The notes: generated from the sequence alone by a model not told the origin. Shown: positions 18,103 through 34,082, counted from the stretch's first letter. The stretch: 64,000 bases of DNA from Pseudothauera rhizosphaerae (GCF_004801305.1 NZ_SSOD01000021.1:30875-94874), one strand, 5' to 3'. Made by a program: numbers and translations.

Positions 18103-18882
18103 TCAGCGGCCGCTGAACTTCGGCTTGCGCTTGCCGAAGAAGGCGTTCATTCCCTCGCGGTAGTCGTCGGTCGCCAGGAAGTCGAAGGCGGCGCGCTTCT
18201 CGGCGTCGCTCAAGGGGCCGCCGCCGGCCAGGCGGTGCACCCACTGCTTGTGCCAGCGCGCCACCAGTGGCGCGCCCGCGGCGATGCGGGAGGCGCTCGC
18301 GTTCGCCTCGTCCATGACCCTCTCGTCGTCCACCACGCGGGTCAGCAGCCCTTTCTGCAGCGCCTCGCGCGCGGTGAGGATGCGCCCTTCGAGCAGGATT
18401 TCCAGCAGCACCGCCGGGCCGACCAGTTCCAGCAGGCCGGCCATCTCGCCGGGGTACATGGAGAAGCCCAGCTTGTTGATGGGCGCGCCGAAGCGCGCGG
18501 ATTCGCCGGCGATGCGCAGGTCGCAGCAGCCGGCGATCTCCAGCCCGCCACCGACGCAGGCGCCGCGGATCGCCGCCACGGTGGGGATGGGGCAGCGGCG
18601 TACCGCATCCAGCGCCGCGGCCACCAGTTCCTCGTGGTAGTGCAGGGCGTCGTCCACGGTGGCGCGCACGGTGAGGAATTCCTCCAGGTCGCCGCCGGCG
18701 GCGAAGGCCTCGCCGGCGCCGGTGAGGATCACGCAGCGCACCGCGTCGTCCTGCCCCAGCCTTTCCAGCGCGGCGCGCAGCTCGCGCCACATGGCGGCGT
18801 TGACCGCATTGAGCTTGTCCGGATTGTGCAGCGTGACGGTGGCGATGCCTTCGGCGGCGGCGACTTCGATGCGGCTGTTCAT
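18103..18882 (-). CDS. Enoyl-CoA hydratase/isomerase family protein
   Basis: A 259-residue crotonase-fold protein. The oxyanion-hole segment GDLEEF and CVGGGLEIAGCCDLRIA are present, the latter supplying one conserved Glu. The position of the second catalytic Glu, normally in FGxPE, reads FGAPINKLGF, so a classical hydratase reaction is doubtful. An isomerase, hydrolase or other crotonase activity is possible. Its upstream region holds a perfect 20-bp palindrome shared with the divergent acetate-uptake genes. Confidence 0.88.
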   Translation of the reverse strand: MNSRIEVAAAEGIATVTLHNPDKLNAVNAAMWRELRAALERLGQDDAVRCVILTGAGEAFAAGGDLEEFLTVRATVDDALHYHEELVAAALDAVRRCPIPTVAAIRGACVGGGLEIAGCCDLRIAGESARFGAPINKLGFSMYPGEMAGLLELVGPAVLLEILLEGRILTAREALQKGLLTRVVDDERVMDEANASASRIAAGAPLVARWHKQWVHRLAGGGPLSDAEKRAAFDFLATDDYREGMNAFFGKRKPKFSGR

Positions 18883-18919
18883 GGGTGGGTCGGGCAGAAA
18901 AATAAGATTTTTTTATACG

Positions 18920-18939
18920 TCAATACGGAACCGTATTGA
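18920..18939. promoter_or_regulatory. Perfect 20-bp palindrome in a divergent promoter
   Basis: TCAATACGG, AA, CCGTATTGA: 9-bp arms with no mismatch around a 2-bp centre, in an AT-rich stretch 37 bp from the start of the enoyl-CoA hydratase-like gene and 130 bp from the DUF485 gene. The form is typical of a TetR- or MerR-type operator. No such regulator gene is adjacent. The rest of the 186-bp gap shows only AT-rich promoter-like sequence. Confidence 0.6.
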
Positions 18940-19068
18940 ACTCTTGTAAATGATATATCATCCGCCGCGCTCGACACTCGACACGCTCCGCGGCAGACGG
19001 GGCGGTCTTCGGAGGATGGTGGAGGAAGCAAGGATTTCATGCCGTTGTTTTCTCTGGGAGGGAGTGAA

Positions 19069-19389
19069 GTGTCTAGTTCGATGTATGCGCATATCAGGCG
19101 CAATCCGCGCTTCGCGGAACTGGTGGCCAGGCGCACCCGCTTTGCGGCGATCCTGTCGGCCATCGTGCTGGTGGTGTTCTACGGCTTCGTGATGCTGGTG
19201 GCCTTTGCGCCCGACCTCATCGCGCTGCGCCTGTTCGAGGGCAGCAACCTGACCCTGGGCATCGCGCTGGGGCTGTTCCAGTTCATCGCCTTCTGGGTGC
19301 TGACGCTCGTCTACGTGCGCCGCGCCAACGGCGAGTTCGACGAGCTGAACAACGAGATCGTGCGCGCCGCGTGGAAGGTGGAACAATAA
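19069..19389 (+). CDS. DUF485 membrane protein paired with acetate symporter
   Basis: A 106-residue protein with two membrane helices, matching the YjcH/DUF485 family ([16 protein letters not shown], then [14 protein letters not shown]). I chose GTG at 19069 because GGAGG (19057-19061) is spaced 7 bp from it. ATG at 19081 and at 19039 are in-frame alternatives with poorer spacing. The stop TAA shares one base with the actP ATG. DUF485 proteins accompany ActP-type symporters. Their role is not established. Confidence 0.88.
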   Translation: MSSSMYAHIRRNPRFAELVARRTRFAAILSAIVLVVFYGFVMLVAFAPDLIALRLFEGSNLTLGIALGLFQFIAFWVLTLVYVRRANGEFDELNNEIVRAAWKVEQ

Positions 19390-21065
19390 TGAACAACACC
19401 TTCTCCGCCCGCCTGGGCGCCGGCCTCGCGCTGGCCACCGTCTCCGCCGCGGCCTTCGCCGCTCCGGCCGTCGAGGCCACCACCAAGCAGCCGCTCAACC
19501 TGCACGCCATCGGCATGTTCTTCGTGTTCGTGCTGATGACCCTGGGCATCACCTACTGGGCGGCGAGCCGCACCAAGTCGGCGGCCGACTTCTACACCGC
19601 CGGCGGCGGCATCACCGGCTGGCAGAACGGCCTGGCCATCGCCGGCGACTACATGTCGGCGGCCACGCTGCTGGGTCTGTCGGCCATGATGTTCGCGCAG
19701 GGCATCGACGCCTACATCTACATGATCGCCTTCTTCGTGGGCTGGCCCATCATCCTCTTCCTGATGGCCGAGCGCCTGCGCAACCTGGGCAAGTTCACCT
19801 TTGCCGACATCACCTCCTACCGCCTCGACCAGGGCAAGGTGCGCACGATGGCCGCGGTCAGTTCACTCACCGTGGTGTGCTTCTACCTGGTGGCGCAGAT
19901 GGTCGGCGCCGGCCAACTCATCAAGCTGCTGTTCGGCCTGGACTACAACGTGGCCCTCATCGTGGTGGGCGCCCTGATGATCGTCTACGTCACCTTCGGC
20001 GGCATGGTGGCCACCACCTGGGTGCAGATCATCAAGGCCTGCATGCTGCTGCTGGGCGGCACCGCGGTGATGCTGCTGGCGCTCTCCCAGTTCGGCTTCA
20101 GCTTCGAGGAGCTGTCCACCCGCGCCATGGAAGTGCACAAGCTGGGCGACAAGCTGTTCGCGCCGGGCAGCCTGCTGGCCGATCCGGTCACCGCCATCTC
20201 GCTCGGCCTGGGCCTGATGTTCGGCACCGCCGGCCTGCCGCACATCCTGATGCGCTTCTTCACCGTGACCGACGCCAAGGAAGCGCGCAAGTCCGTGCTC
20301 TTCGCCTCGGGCATCATCGCCTACTTCTTCAACGTCATCGCGCTGATGGGCCTGGCGGCCATCCTCATCGTCGGCCAGAACCCGCAGTACTTCGAGGGCG
20401 GCAGCATCGGCGGCGCCATCGTCGGCGGCGGCAACATGGTGGCCATGCACCTGGCCCACGCGGTGGGTGGCAACCTGCTGCTGGGCTTCCTGTCGGCGGT
20501 GGCCTTCGCCACCATCCTGGCGGTGGTGGCCGGCCTGGCGCTGGCGGGTGCGTCGGCGATCTCCCACGACCTGTATGCGCGGGTGATCAAGAAGGGCACG
20601 GCCTCCGAGAAGGCCGAACTGCGGGTGTCCAAGCTCGCCACCATCGCCCTGGGCGTGGTCGCCATCGTGCTCGGCGCCGCGTTCGAGAAGATGAACGTCG
20701 CCTTCATGGTGGCGCTGGCCTTCGGCGTGGCCGCCTCGGCCAACTTCCCGGTGCTGATCCTCTCCATGTACTGGAAGGACCTGACCACGCGCGGCGCGCT
20801 GTTCGGCGGCTACATCGGCCTGGTCACCGCGGTGGCGCTGGTGGTGCTGTCCAAGTCGGTGTGGGTGGACGTGCTTGGTTTCGCCTCACCCATCTTCCCC
20901 TGGACCCAGCCGGCGCTGTTCTCCATGCCGGTGGCCTTCCTCATCGCCATCGTCGTGTCGCTGCTGGACAGGAGCGCGGCGTCGCAGCGCGAGCGGGAAG
21001 CCTTCGGCGACCAGTACGTGCGCGCGCAGACCGGCGTCGGTGCTGCCGGCGCCTCGGCTCACTGA
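19389..21065 (+). CDS. actP: Cation/acetate symporter ActP (SSS family)
   Basis: A 558-residue sodium:solute symporter. It has an N-terminal signal-like segment, a hydrophobic core of about 13 helices and family motifs [36 protein letters not shown] and [15 protein letters not shown]. It imports acetate and other short carboxylates. It is translationally coupled to DUF485 and followed by a strong rho-independent terminator. The short-chain acyl-CoA genes nearby fit an acetate/propionate lifestyle. Confidence 0.95.
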   Translation: MNNTFSARLGAGLALATVSAAAFAAPAVEATTKQPLNLHAIGMFFVFVLMTLGITYWAASRTKSAADFYTAGGGITGWQNGLAIAGDYMSAATLLGLSAMMFAQGIDAYIYMIAFFVGWPIILFLMAERLRNLGKFTFADITSYRLDQGKVRTMAAVSSLTVVCFYLVAQMVGAGQLIKLLFGLDYNVALIVVGALMIVYVTFGGMVATTWVQIIKACMLLLGGTAVMLLALSQFGFSFEELSTRAMEVHKLGDKLFAPGSLLADPVTAISLGLGLMFGTAGLPHILMRFFTVTDAKEARKSVLFASGIIAYFFNVIALMGLAAILIVGQNPQYFEGGSIGGAIVGGGNMVAMHLAHAVGGNLLLGFLSAVAFATILAVVAGLALAGASAISHDLYARVIKKGTASEKAELRVSKLATIALGVVAIVLGAAFEKMNVAFMVALAFGVAASANFPVLILSMYWKDLTTRGALFGGYIGLVTAVALVVLSKSVWVDVLGFASPIFPWTQPALFSMPVAFLIAIVVSLLDRSAASQREREAFGDQYVRAQTGVGAAGASAH

Positions 21066-21087
21066 GCTGGTTCTGCTGTCTCGAGAA

Positions 21088-21113
21088 CCCCGCCACCCGG
21101 CGGGGTTTTTTTT
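21088..21113 (+). terminator. Rho-independent terminator after actP
   Basis: Stem CCCCGCC (21088-21094) with GGCGGGG (21099-21105) around a 4-base loop, followed by eight T residues. It is 23 bp after the actP stop. Confidence 0.93.
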
Positions 21114-21171
21114 GGCGGATAGAATTGCCGGCACAATGCTCCAACGAACACCCGATGCCGCGGAGACCGCC

Positions 21172-22572
<1,401 letters not shown>

Positions 22573-22657
22573 GCGCGTAGCCTTCATGGCGTGGTGATAG
22601 ACTCGGAGGCCGGCCGGACGCCATGGCGTCGTCCGCCCATGCCGGCAAGGAGTCGTC

Positions 22658-23968
22658 GTGTCGTTGCTCAACCACCTGCTGCTGATCTTCCTGCTGATCG
22701 CCGTCAGCGCCTTCTTCTCCCTCTCCGAAATCTCGCTCGCCGCCGCGCGCAAGGTCAGGCTACGCCAGCTCGCCGAAGCCGGCGAGGCCAACGCCCGGCG
22801 CGTGCTGGCGCTGCAGGATAGCCCGGGCATCTTCTTCACCGTGGTGCAGATCGGCCAGAACGCGATCGCCATCCTCGGCGGCATCGTCGGCGAATCGGCG
22901 CTGTCGCCCTACGTGGCCGCGGCGCTCGGCCGCATCTACGACGGGCCGTGGCTGGACACGGCGAGCTTCGTCCTCGCCTTCGTCTTCGTCACCTCGCTGT
23001 TCGTGCTGTTCTCCGACCTGGTGCCCAAGCGCCTGGGCATGGTGCAGCCGGAACGGGCGGCGCTGGCGACGGTGCGGCCGATGCAGTTCTGCATGACGCT
23101 GTTCGCTCCGCTGGTGTGGGTGTTCAACGGGCTCGCGAACCGCATCTTCCGCCTGTTCGGCATCCCCAGCGTGCGCCGCGAGGACATCACCCCGGCCGAC
23201 ATCGTCGCCATGGCCGACGCCGGTGCGCAGAGCGGTGGCGTGCTGGAGCAGGAGCAGCACCTGATCGCCAACGTGTTCGAGCTCGATACGCGCATCATCC
23301 CGTCGGCGATGACCGCGCGCGAGAGCATCGTCTTCCTGACCCTGGAGGAGCCGGAGGAGAGCATTCGCGCCAAGATCGCCGGGCAGCCGCACGGCAAGTA
23401 CCCCGTGTGCGGCAAGGAGGGCATCGACTCGGTGGTGGGCTACGTGGATGCCAAGGACATCCTGCCGCGCATCGTGCATGGGAAGAAGCTGTCCCTGCGC
23501 AACGAACCCATCGTGCGCAAGATCCTGGTGCTGCCGGACACGCTGAACCTGTTCGAGGCTCTGGAGCGCTTCCGCGATGCGAAGGAGGACTTCGCCGTCA
23601 TCGTCAACGAGTACGCGCTGGTGGTGGGCCTGCTGACGCTGCAGGACGTCATGAGCACGGTGATGGGCGACCTGGTGAGCCCCTTCCAGGAGGAACTGAT
23701 CGTGCGCCGGGACGACAGCTCCTGGCTGATCGACGGCGTGACGCCCATCGAGGACGTCATGCAGGCGCTGGACATCGACGTCTTCGAGGGCTTCGAGAAC
23801 TACGAGACCCTGGCCGGCTTCCTGATGTACCGCCTGCGCAAGGTGCCCAAGCGCACGGACTTCGTGGAATACGCGGGCTACAAGTTCGAGGTGGTGGACA
23901 TCGACAGCTACCGCATCGACCAGGTGCTGGTCACGCGCGCCGGTACGCCGCCTCTGGCCGTCGAATGA
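22658..23968 (+). CDS. CNNM/HlyC-CorC family membrane protein with CBS domains
   Basis: A 436-residue protein from a GTG start at 22658 with AAGGAG seven bases upstream. The N-terminal DUF21/CNNM domain has three to four helices (LIAVSAFFSLSEISLAAARK is characteristic). It is followed by a CBS pair and a C-terminal CorC_HlyC domain (YETLAGFLMYRLRKVPK). Relatives act in Mg2+/Co2+ efflux or resistance. Substrate uncertain. It is a single gene whose 3' flank is a REP-like repeat. Confidence 0.9.
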   Translation: MSLLNHLLLIFLLIAVSAFFSLSEISLAAARKVRLRQLAEAGEANARRVLALQDSPGIFFTVVQIGQNAIAILGGIVGESALSPYVAAALGRIYDGPWLDTASFVLAFVFVTSLFVLFSDLVPKRLGMVQPERAALATVRPMQFCMTLFAPLVWVFNGLANRIFRLFGIPSVRREDITPADIVAMADAGAQSGGVLEQEQHLIANVFELDTRIIPSAMTARESIVFLTLEEPEESIRAKIAGQPHGKYPVCGKEGIDSVVGYVDAKDILPRIVHGKKLSLRNEPIVRKILVLPDTLNLFEALERFRDAKEDFAVIVNEYALVVGLLTLQDVMSTVMGDLVSPFQEELIVRRDDSSWLIDGVTPIEDVMQALDIDVFEGFENYETLAGFLMYRLRKVPKRTDFVEYAGYKFEVVDIDSYRIDQVLVTRAGTPPLAVE

Positions 23969-23974
23969 ACGGAT

Positions 23975-24067
23975 ACCGTTCGCCCTGAGCTTGTCGAAGG
24001 GCGATTGCTCCAGCCGGGCTTCGACAAGCCTGTCCTGAGCGCAGCCGAAGGGCTCAGCCCGAACGGC
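23975..24067. repeat. REP-like inverted repeat pair
   Basis: A 29-bp unit beginning ACCGTTCGCCCTGAGC and ending TCGAAGGGCG (23975-24003) is followed by a second, longer imperfect inverted copy ending in CCCGAACGGC. Each can fold as a hairpin (GCCCT with AGGGC). The same 29-mer recurs at 27324 and, inverted, at 27648. It fills the gap between the convergent CNNM and GntR genes. Confidence 0.85.
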
Positions 24068-24084
24068 ATTTGGCTGCCGGGGCC

Positions 24085-24756
24085 CTACGCGGCGCGGTTC
24101 TTCGCTTCGGCGACGCGGGCCAGCGCGGTGCGCCCGCTGCCGATGTGTTCGCGCATGCGCAGTTCCGCCCCCACGGCGTCGCGGGAGAGCAGGGCGTCGA
24201 GGATGGCGCGGTGCTCGGCCAGGGACTGTTCCAGCCGGCCTTCCGAGAACAGCGAATGGTGGCGCGAGAGCTTGATGACCTTGCGCAGGTCGGTGATCAC
24301 CTGCAGCAGCCAGCGGTTGTCGGCAATTTCCTGCAGGCCGTGGTGGAAGGCCTGGTTGGCTTCGAAGAAGCCGTTGATGTCGCCGGTCTGGGCGGCGCGC
24401 TCCAGGTCCGCGTGGATGCGCTTGAGGCGGGCGATGTCGGCTTCATTGGCGCGCTGCGTGGTTTCCCGCGCGCATTGGCCTTCCAGCAGCGCCATCACGG
24501 TGAAGATCTCGTCCAGGTCGCGCTCGGAGATTTCGGTGACGTAGCAGCCGCGGCGCGGCTTGAGCGTCACCAGGCCTTCCGAGGCCAGCACCTTGAGCGC
24601 CTCCCGCAGCGGCGTGCGCGAGATGCCGTACTGCTCCGCCAGCGCCTGTTCGTCCACCCAGGTGCCGGGCGGCAGTTCGTGCGAGAAGATGCGTTGCCGC
24701 AGTCTCTCGGCGACTTCCTGGTAGAGCGCCAGCGGGGCGATGCGCGTTGCGGTCAT
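24085..24756 (-). CDS. GntR-family regulator (FadR subfamily), candidate controller of propionyl-CoA genes
   Basis: A 223-residue regulator from ATG at 24756. The N-terminal winged HTH contains YQEVAERLRQRIFSHELPPG and LAEQYGISRTPLREALKVL. The C-terminal all-helical FCD domain carries metal-binding-type residues (AFHHGLQEIADN and HRAILDALL). It is divergent from the mutase-meaB-pccBA cluster. The intergenic region contains a palindrome whose core recurs at the epimerase-like gene promoter, which supports a role in methylmalonyl-pathway control. Confidence 0.9.
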   Translation of the reverse strand: MTATRIAPLALYQEVAERLRQRIFSHELPPGTWVDEQALAEQYGISRTPLREALKVLASEGLVTLKPRRGCYVTEISERDLDEIFTVMALLEGQCARETTQRANEADIARLKRIHADLERAAQTGDINGFFEANQAFHHGLQEIADNRWLLQVITDLRKVIKLSRHHSLFSEGRLEQSLAEHRAILDALLSRDAVGAELRMREHIGSGRTALARVAEAKNRAA

Positions 24757-24834
24757 GGCGGTGTGGGCATGCGGTGCGGGATGCAGGGCAGGGCGGAAGA
24801 TAGCCCCAAAACGGGACGGGCGCCACCCCATTGC

Positions 24835-24850
24835 ATTCATAATTATGGAT
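24835..24850. promoter_or_regulatory. Candidate GntR operator upstream of the mutase operon
   Basis: ATTCATAATTATGGAT is an imperfect 16-bp palindrome with a perfect 10-bp core (CATAATTATG), in the only AT-rich stretch of the gap. On the minus strand it reads ATCCATAATTATGAAT. ATCCATAATTAT also occurs at 47314 before the epimerase-like gene. Confidence 0.6.
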
Positions 24851-24870
24851 AAAGTATTATTCGGCGCACT

Positions 24871-25096
24871 GCAACAAGTCAACTTTCCCTGCGCGGCGTA
24901 GCATGGGAGATTCGGCGCTTCCGGGTGCCGGGTGTGTGTGAGAGGGACTACGCTGCGCACCGGGGCGTCGGCGGCCGCCCGCGGCATCTGCTGCGGGCGG
25001 TCTCGTCGTCGCCGGCCGGGAAACGATGCGGGCCGCGCCCGCCGCCATATTCTTGCCGCCGCCCGTGGGCGGCGTCTGTGTCTGAGAGGGTTTGTC
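24871..25096 (+). other. Long GC-rich leader of the mutase operon with strong hairpins
   Basis: About 226 bp separate the AT-rich operator region from the mutase start. Strong potential hairpins include GCCGCCCGC paired with GCGGGCGG near 24969-25000 and CGCCGCCC with GGGCGGCG near 25060-25078. GAGAGGG occurs twice, the second as the ribosome site of the mutase. I looked for a cobalamin riboswitch B12 box and did not see one. Confidence 0.4.
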
Positions 25097-27259
<2,163 letters not shown>

Positions 27260-27323
27260 GGCCATTGCGGGCATGGGGATTGATCGCAACGCCGTGTGGA
27301 GGGATGCCGTGGTGGTACCCCAT

Positions 27324-27352
27324 ACCGTTCGCCCTGAGCTTGTCGAAGGGCG
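27324..27352. repeat. REP-like repeat, left of the GIY-YIG gene
   Basis: The same 29-bp unit as at 23975, direct orientation (starts ACCGTTCGCCCTGAGC, ends GAAGGGCG), in the 108-bp gap after the mutase and 16 bp before the GIY-YIG start. Confidence 0.88.
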
Positions 27353-27367
27353 CTTTGGGCACGGCGC

Positions 27368-27694
27368 ATGAAACCCTTTTTCGTCTACCTTCTGCGCTGT
27401 AGCGACGGCTCGTACTACTGCGGCCAGACCGATGACCTCGAAAACCGCATGCTGCAGCATGAGCGCAGTTCCGTGGGGTATATCGCCACGCGGAAGCCCG
27501 TGACGCTTGTCTGGAAAGGCGAGTTCGAGGGGCGCGAGGATGCTATTGCCTTTGAACGGCAGATCAAGGGATGGTCGCGGGCGAAGAAGGAAGCGCTGAT
27601 CGCGGGAAATTGGGAGAGGGTGAGTGAATTGGCGAAGTCGCGGCAATCGCCCTTCGACAGGCTCAGGGCGAACGGTGGTGGGCAGGTCGGATGA
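27368..27694 (+). CDS. GIY-YIG nuclease-domain protein between inverted REP-like repeats
   Basis: A 108-residue protein built almost entirely of a GIY-YIG domain: FVYLLRCSDGSYYCGQTDDL carries the VYL and YCG motif tyrosines, and AIAFERQIKGWSRAKKEALI contains the catalytic-type Glu. It resembles the small UPF0213/YhbQ-like group. The last twenty or so residues are encoded by an inverted REP-like copy, so the C-terminus was created by the repeat. The stop overlaps the meaB start by 4 bp. It interrupts an otherwise metabolic operon, and its target is unknown. Confidence 0.85.
   Translation: MKPFFVYLLRCSDGSYYCGQTDDLENRMLQHERSSVGYIATRKPVTLVWKGEFEGREDAIAFERQIKGWSRAKKEALIAGNWERVSELAKSRQSPFDRLRANGGGQVG
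27648..27676. repeat. REP-like repeat, inverted, inside the GIY-YIG 3' end
   Basis: Reverse complement of the unit at 27324, differing at one base (AGCCTG for AGCTTG). With that copy it brackets the GIY-YIG gene. Confidence 0.88.
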
Positions 27695-28686
27695 TGCGTG
27701 AGACGCCGGACTTGCTCTCATCCGCCGACCGCGCCCTGGTCGACGGCGTGCTAGCGCGTCAACTGCGCCCGCTCGCCAAGACCATCACGCTGATAGAATC
27801 CCGCCGCGACGACCACCAGGCGCGTGCCCACGCGGTGCTGGAGGCGCTGCTGCCCCACACCGGCGGCGCGATGCGGGTGGGCATCTCCGGCGTGCCGGGG
27901 GTGGGCAAATCCACCTTCATCGAGGCGCTGGGGCTCTATCTCATCGAGCAGGGGCTGCGCGTGGCGGTGCTGGCGGTGGACCCTTCGTCCACGCTCACCG
28001 GCGGCTCCATCCTGGGCGACAAGACGCGCATGGAGCTGCTCAGCCAGAACCCGGCGGCCTTCATCCGCCCCAGCCCGTCGGCCGGTTCCCTCGGCGGGGT
28101 GGCGGAAAAGACGCGGGAGACGCTGCTGGTGTGCGAAGCCGCCGGCTTCGACGTGGTCATCGTCGAGACCGTGGGCGTGGGGCAGAGCGAGACCGCGGTC
28201 TCCAACATGACCGACATCTTCTGCCTGCTGCAACTGCCCAACGCCGGCGACGACCTGCAGGGCATCAAGAAGGGCATCATAGAGCTGGCCGACCTGGTGG
28301 TGGTGAACAAGGCCGACATCGACCTGGCCGCGGCCACCCGCGCCCAGGCGCAGTTGAAGACCGCGCTGCACATGCTGCGCCCGGCGAGCCCCAACTGGTC
28401 GCCGCCGGTGCTGACCCTGTCGGCGCTCCAGAAAAACGGCATCGCCGAGTTCTGGGCCACGGTATGCGACTATCGCGCGGCCATGAGCCGGAGCGGAGAA
28501 TTCGACGCCAAGCGCCGCCACCAGGCCCAGGCCTGGATGTGGGACCTGATCGACGCGGGCCTGCGCGCCCGCTTCCGCAGCCATCCGCAGGTGCGGGCCG
28601 AGCTGCCGGTACTGACCGCGGCGGTCGAGCGCGGCGACACCACGCCCGCGGCCGCGGCGCTGCGGCTGCTGCAGCACCTGAACTGA
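27691..28686 (+). CDS. meaB: Methylmalonyl-CoA mutase-associated GTPase MeaB
   Basis: G3E-family chaperone that gates cobalamin loading into, and protects, the mutase. The 331-residue protein has the P-loop GVPGVGKST (67-75), [19 protein letters not shown], the switch [16 protein letters not shown], and the guanine-specifying NKAD. It begins MM (a second ATG three bases on is possible), overlapping the GIY-YIG stop. Position between the mutase and pccB fits its role. Confidence 0.95.
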   Translation: MMRETPDLLSSADRALVDGVLARQLRPLAKTITLIESRRDDHQARAHAVLEALLPHTGGAMRVGISGVPGVGKSTFIEALGLYLIEQGLRVAVLAVDPSSTLTGGSILGDKTRMELLSQNPAAFIRPSPSAGSLGGVAEKTRETLLVCEAAGFDVVIVETVGVGQSETAVSNMTDIFCLLQLPNAGDDLQGIKKGIIELADLVVVNKADIDLAAATRAQAQLKTALHMLRPASPNWSPPVLTLSALQKNGIAEFWATVCDYRAAMSRSGEFDAKRRHQAQAWMWDLIDAGLRARFRSHPQVRAELPVLTAAVERGDTTPAAAALRLLQHLN

Positions 28687-28753
28687 ACATGCAAGGAAAC
28701 ACCTCCGGCGCGCGGCGCGTGCCGGACAACCGGAAACTGTAAGGAGGTCATCA

Positions 28754-30289
<1,536 letters not shown>

Positions 30290-30310
30290 GCGCTGGGGAG
30301 AGATAACGCA

Positions 30311-32314
<2,004 letters not shown>

Positions 32315-32400
32315 TCCGGCACCGCTTCTTCACCCTGTAGTTTTCGTTCGATGGGGAGGGAGATCCGGCGGCTCGTCCGCCGGATACCTGTCGAGGGATG

Positions 32401-32425
32401 GGCCCGCGCAAGCGGGCCTTTTTTT
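32401..32425 (+). terminator. Rho-independent terminator after pccA
   Basis: Stem GGCCCGC (32401-32407) with GCGGGCC (32412-32418), tetraloop GCAA, followed by seven T residues. It lies 86 bp after the pccA stop. Confidence 0.93.
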
Positions 32426-32474
32426 GTCCACGGCCTGCTGCGGCACGTGCCGGGCGCATATAACTCAAACATCT

Positions 32475-32497
32475 TTGCGCAAAAATAAATTGTGCAA
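32475..32497. promoter_or_regulatory. Paired palindromic octamers upstream of the KamA-family gene
   Basis: TTGCGCAA (32475-32482) and TTGTGCAA (32490-32497) are spaced 15 bp start to start in an AT-rich stretch, about 200 bp upstream of the aminomutase start. The first is a perfect palindrome and the second has one mismatch. This resembles a dimer-of-dimers operator. The remaining gap (32498-32693) shows no further gene. Confidence 0.45.
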
Positions 32498-32693
32498 TAA
32501 GATGCGGGCACTTCCTTGCTGCCGCAGCGTTCGGCAGCCCTTGCGAGGCGGTAGCGCGCGCGTCCCCCTGCGACCTTTCCTGCGCTGCCCCTAGACGACA
32601 GTTTCCAGTTCGCCGAATCCTGCGTGTCGACCCCGTGTGGACCCCGCGCAGGCTTCGCCGTCCGCAGCGGAAACGCAGACACAGGAGAAGCCC

Positions 32694-34082
32694 ATGCGAG
32701 CTCAAGCCCAGACCGTCGACCGCAGGTGGTCGATCGCCCAGGTGGGCCAACAGGCCAAATCCGCGCCGTTCAAGGTGTATACCCAGCGCGACCTCGACCG
32801 CATCGAACAGTTGTCGCGCCTTTCCCCCGAAGCCCGTTTCGAGATGCGGGTGGTGTCGTCGGTGCTGCCCTTCCGCGTGAACCAGTACGTCATCGACGAA
32901 CTGATCGACTGGAAGCATGTGCCCGAAGACCCCATCTTCCAGCTCACCTTCCCCCAGCGCGGCATGCTGGCGCCGGCGCACTACGATCGCGTCGCCGCCC
33001 TGCTGCGCGGCGGGGCGGACAAGGACGAGATCGCCCGCGCCGTGGACGAAATCCGCCAGGAACTGAACCCCCATCCGGCCGACCAGATGGAGATGAACAT
33101 GCCGCGGGACGAGGAAGGCCATCGCCTCGACGGCATCCAGCACAAGTACCGCGAGACCGTGCTGTTCTTCCCCAGCCAGGGCCAGACCTGCCACAGTTAC
33201 TGCACCTTCTGCTTCCGCTGGGCGCAGTTCGTCGGCGACAAGGAGTTGCGCATCGCCAGCTCCGAGGCCGCCGTGCTGCACAATTACCTGCGCACCCACC
33301 CGGAAGTCACCGACGTGCTGTTCACCGGCGGCGACCCCATGGTGATGAAGACCGCCCACCTGAAGAGCTACATCGAACCGCTGCTCGCCCCCGAGTTCGA
33401 CCACATCCGCACGCTCCGCATCGGCACCAAGGCGCTCACCTTCTGGCCGCAGCGCTTCGTCTCGGCCGAGGACGCGGACAAACTGATCAATCTGTTCGAG
33501 GCCGTCGTCGAATCCGGCAAGCAGCTTGCCATCATGGCGCACTACAACCACTGGAAGGAACTCGACACCGAGGTCGCCCAGGCCGCCATCCGCCGCGTGC
33601 GCGGCACCGGCGCCATGATCCGCGCCCAGGGCCCGCTGATCGCCCACATCAACGACGACCCGGCGGTGTGGGCGCGGCTGTGGCAGAAGGAGGTGGAACT
33701 GGGCATCGTGCCCTACTACATGTTCGTGGAGCGGGATACCGGCGCCCGCAACTACTTCGAGGTGCCCCTGGTGCGCGCCTGGGAGATTTACCGCGAAGCC
33801 ATGCAGAGCGTGTCGGGACTGGCGCGCACCGCGCGCGGCCCCAGCATGTCGGCGAGCCCCGGCAAGGTGGAAATCCAGGGCGTGACCGAGGTGGCGGGCG
33901 AGAAGGTCATCGCCCTCCGCTTCATCCAGGGCCGCAACCCGGACTGGGTGCAGCGCCCGTTCTTCGCGAAATACGACGACCAGGCCACCTGGCTCGACCA
34001 TCTTCGCCCCGCCTTCGGCGAGGAGAAGTGGTTCTGGGAGGACGAGTACGCCACGATCCGCGAGGACAAGCTCGCGAACTGA
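32694..34082 (+). CDS. KamA-family radical SAM aminomutase (lysine 2,3-aminomutase-like)
   Basis: Radical SAM, PLP-dependent enzyme. ATG at 32694 follows AGGAGA and gives 462 aa. The iron-sulfur motif is CHSYCTFC (Cys166, Cys170, Cys173), followed by the SAM-binding TGGDPMVMK segment. A late SMSASPGKVEIQGV segment holds a candidate PLP lysine. Family members interconvert alpha- and beta-amino acids, and glutamate or lysine are the usual substrates. The protein is longer than EpmB, so elongation-factor modification is less likely. No lysine-degradation genes adjoin it, so the product may be an osmolyte such as a beta-amino acid (inference). Confidence 0.88.
   Translation: MRAQAQTVDRRWSIAQVGQQAKSAPFKVYTQRDLDRIEQLSRLSPEARFEMRVVSSVLPFRVNQYVIDELIDWKHVPEDPIFQLTFPQRGMLAPAHYDRVAALLRGGADKDEIARAVDEIRQELNPHPADQMEMNMPRDEEGHRLDGIQHKYRETVLFFPSQGQTCHSYCTFCFRWAQFVGDKELRIASSEAAVLHNYLRTHPEVTDVLFTGGDPMVMKTAHLKSYIEPLLAPEFDHIRTLRIGTKALTFWPQRFVSAEDADKLINLFEAVVESGKQLAIMAHYNHWKELDTEVAQAAIRRVRGTGAMIRAQGPLIAHINDDPAVWARLWQKEVELGIVPYYMFVERDTGARNYFEVPLVRAWEIYREAMQSVSGLARTARGPSMSASPGKVEIQGVTEVAGEKVIALRFIQGRNPDWVQRPFFAKYDDQATWLDHLRPAFGEEKWFWEDEYATIREDKLAN

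Noticed and set aside
24871..25096. Cobalamin riboswitch before the B12-dependent mutase
   Set aside because: Hairpins are present but I found no GCCACTG-type B12 box or the expected core layout.
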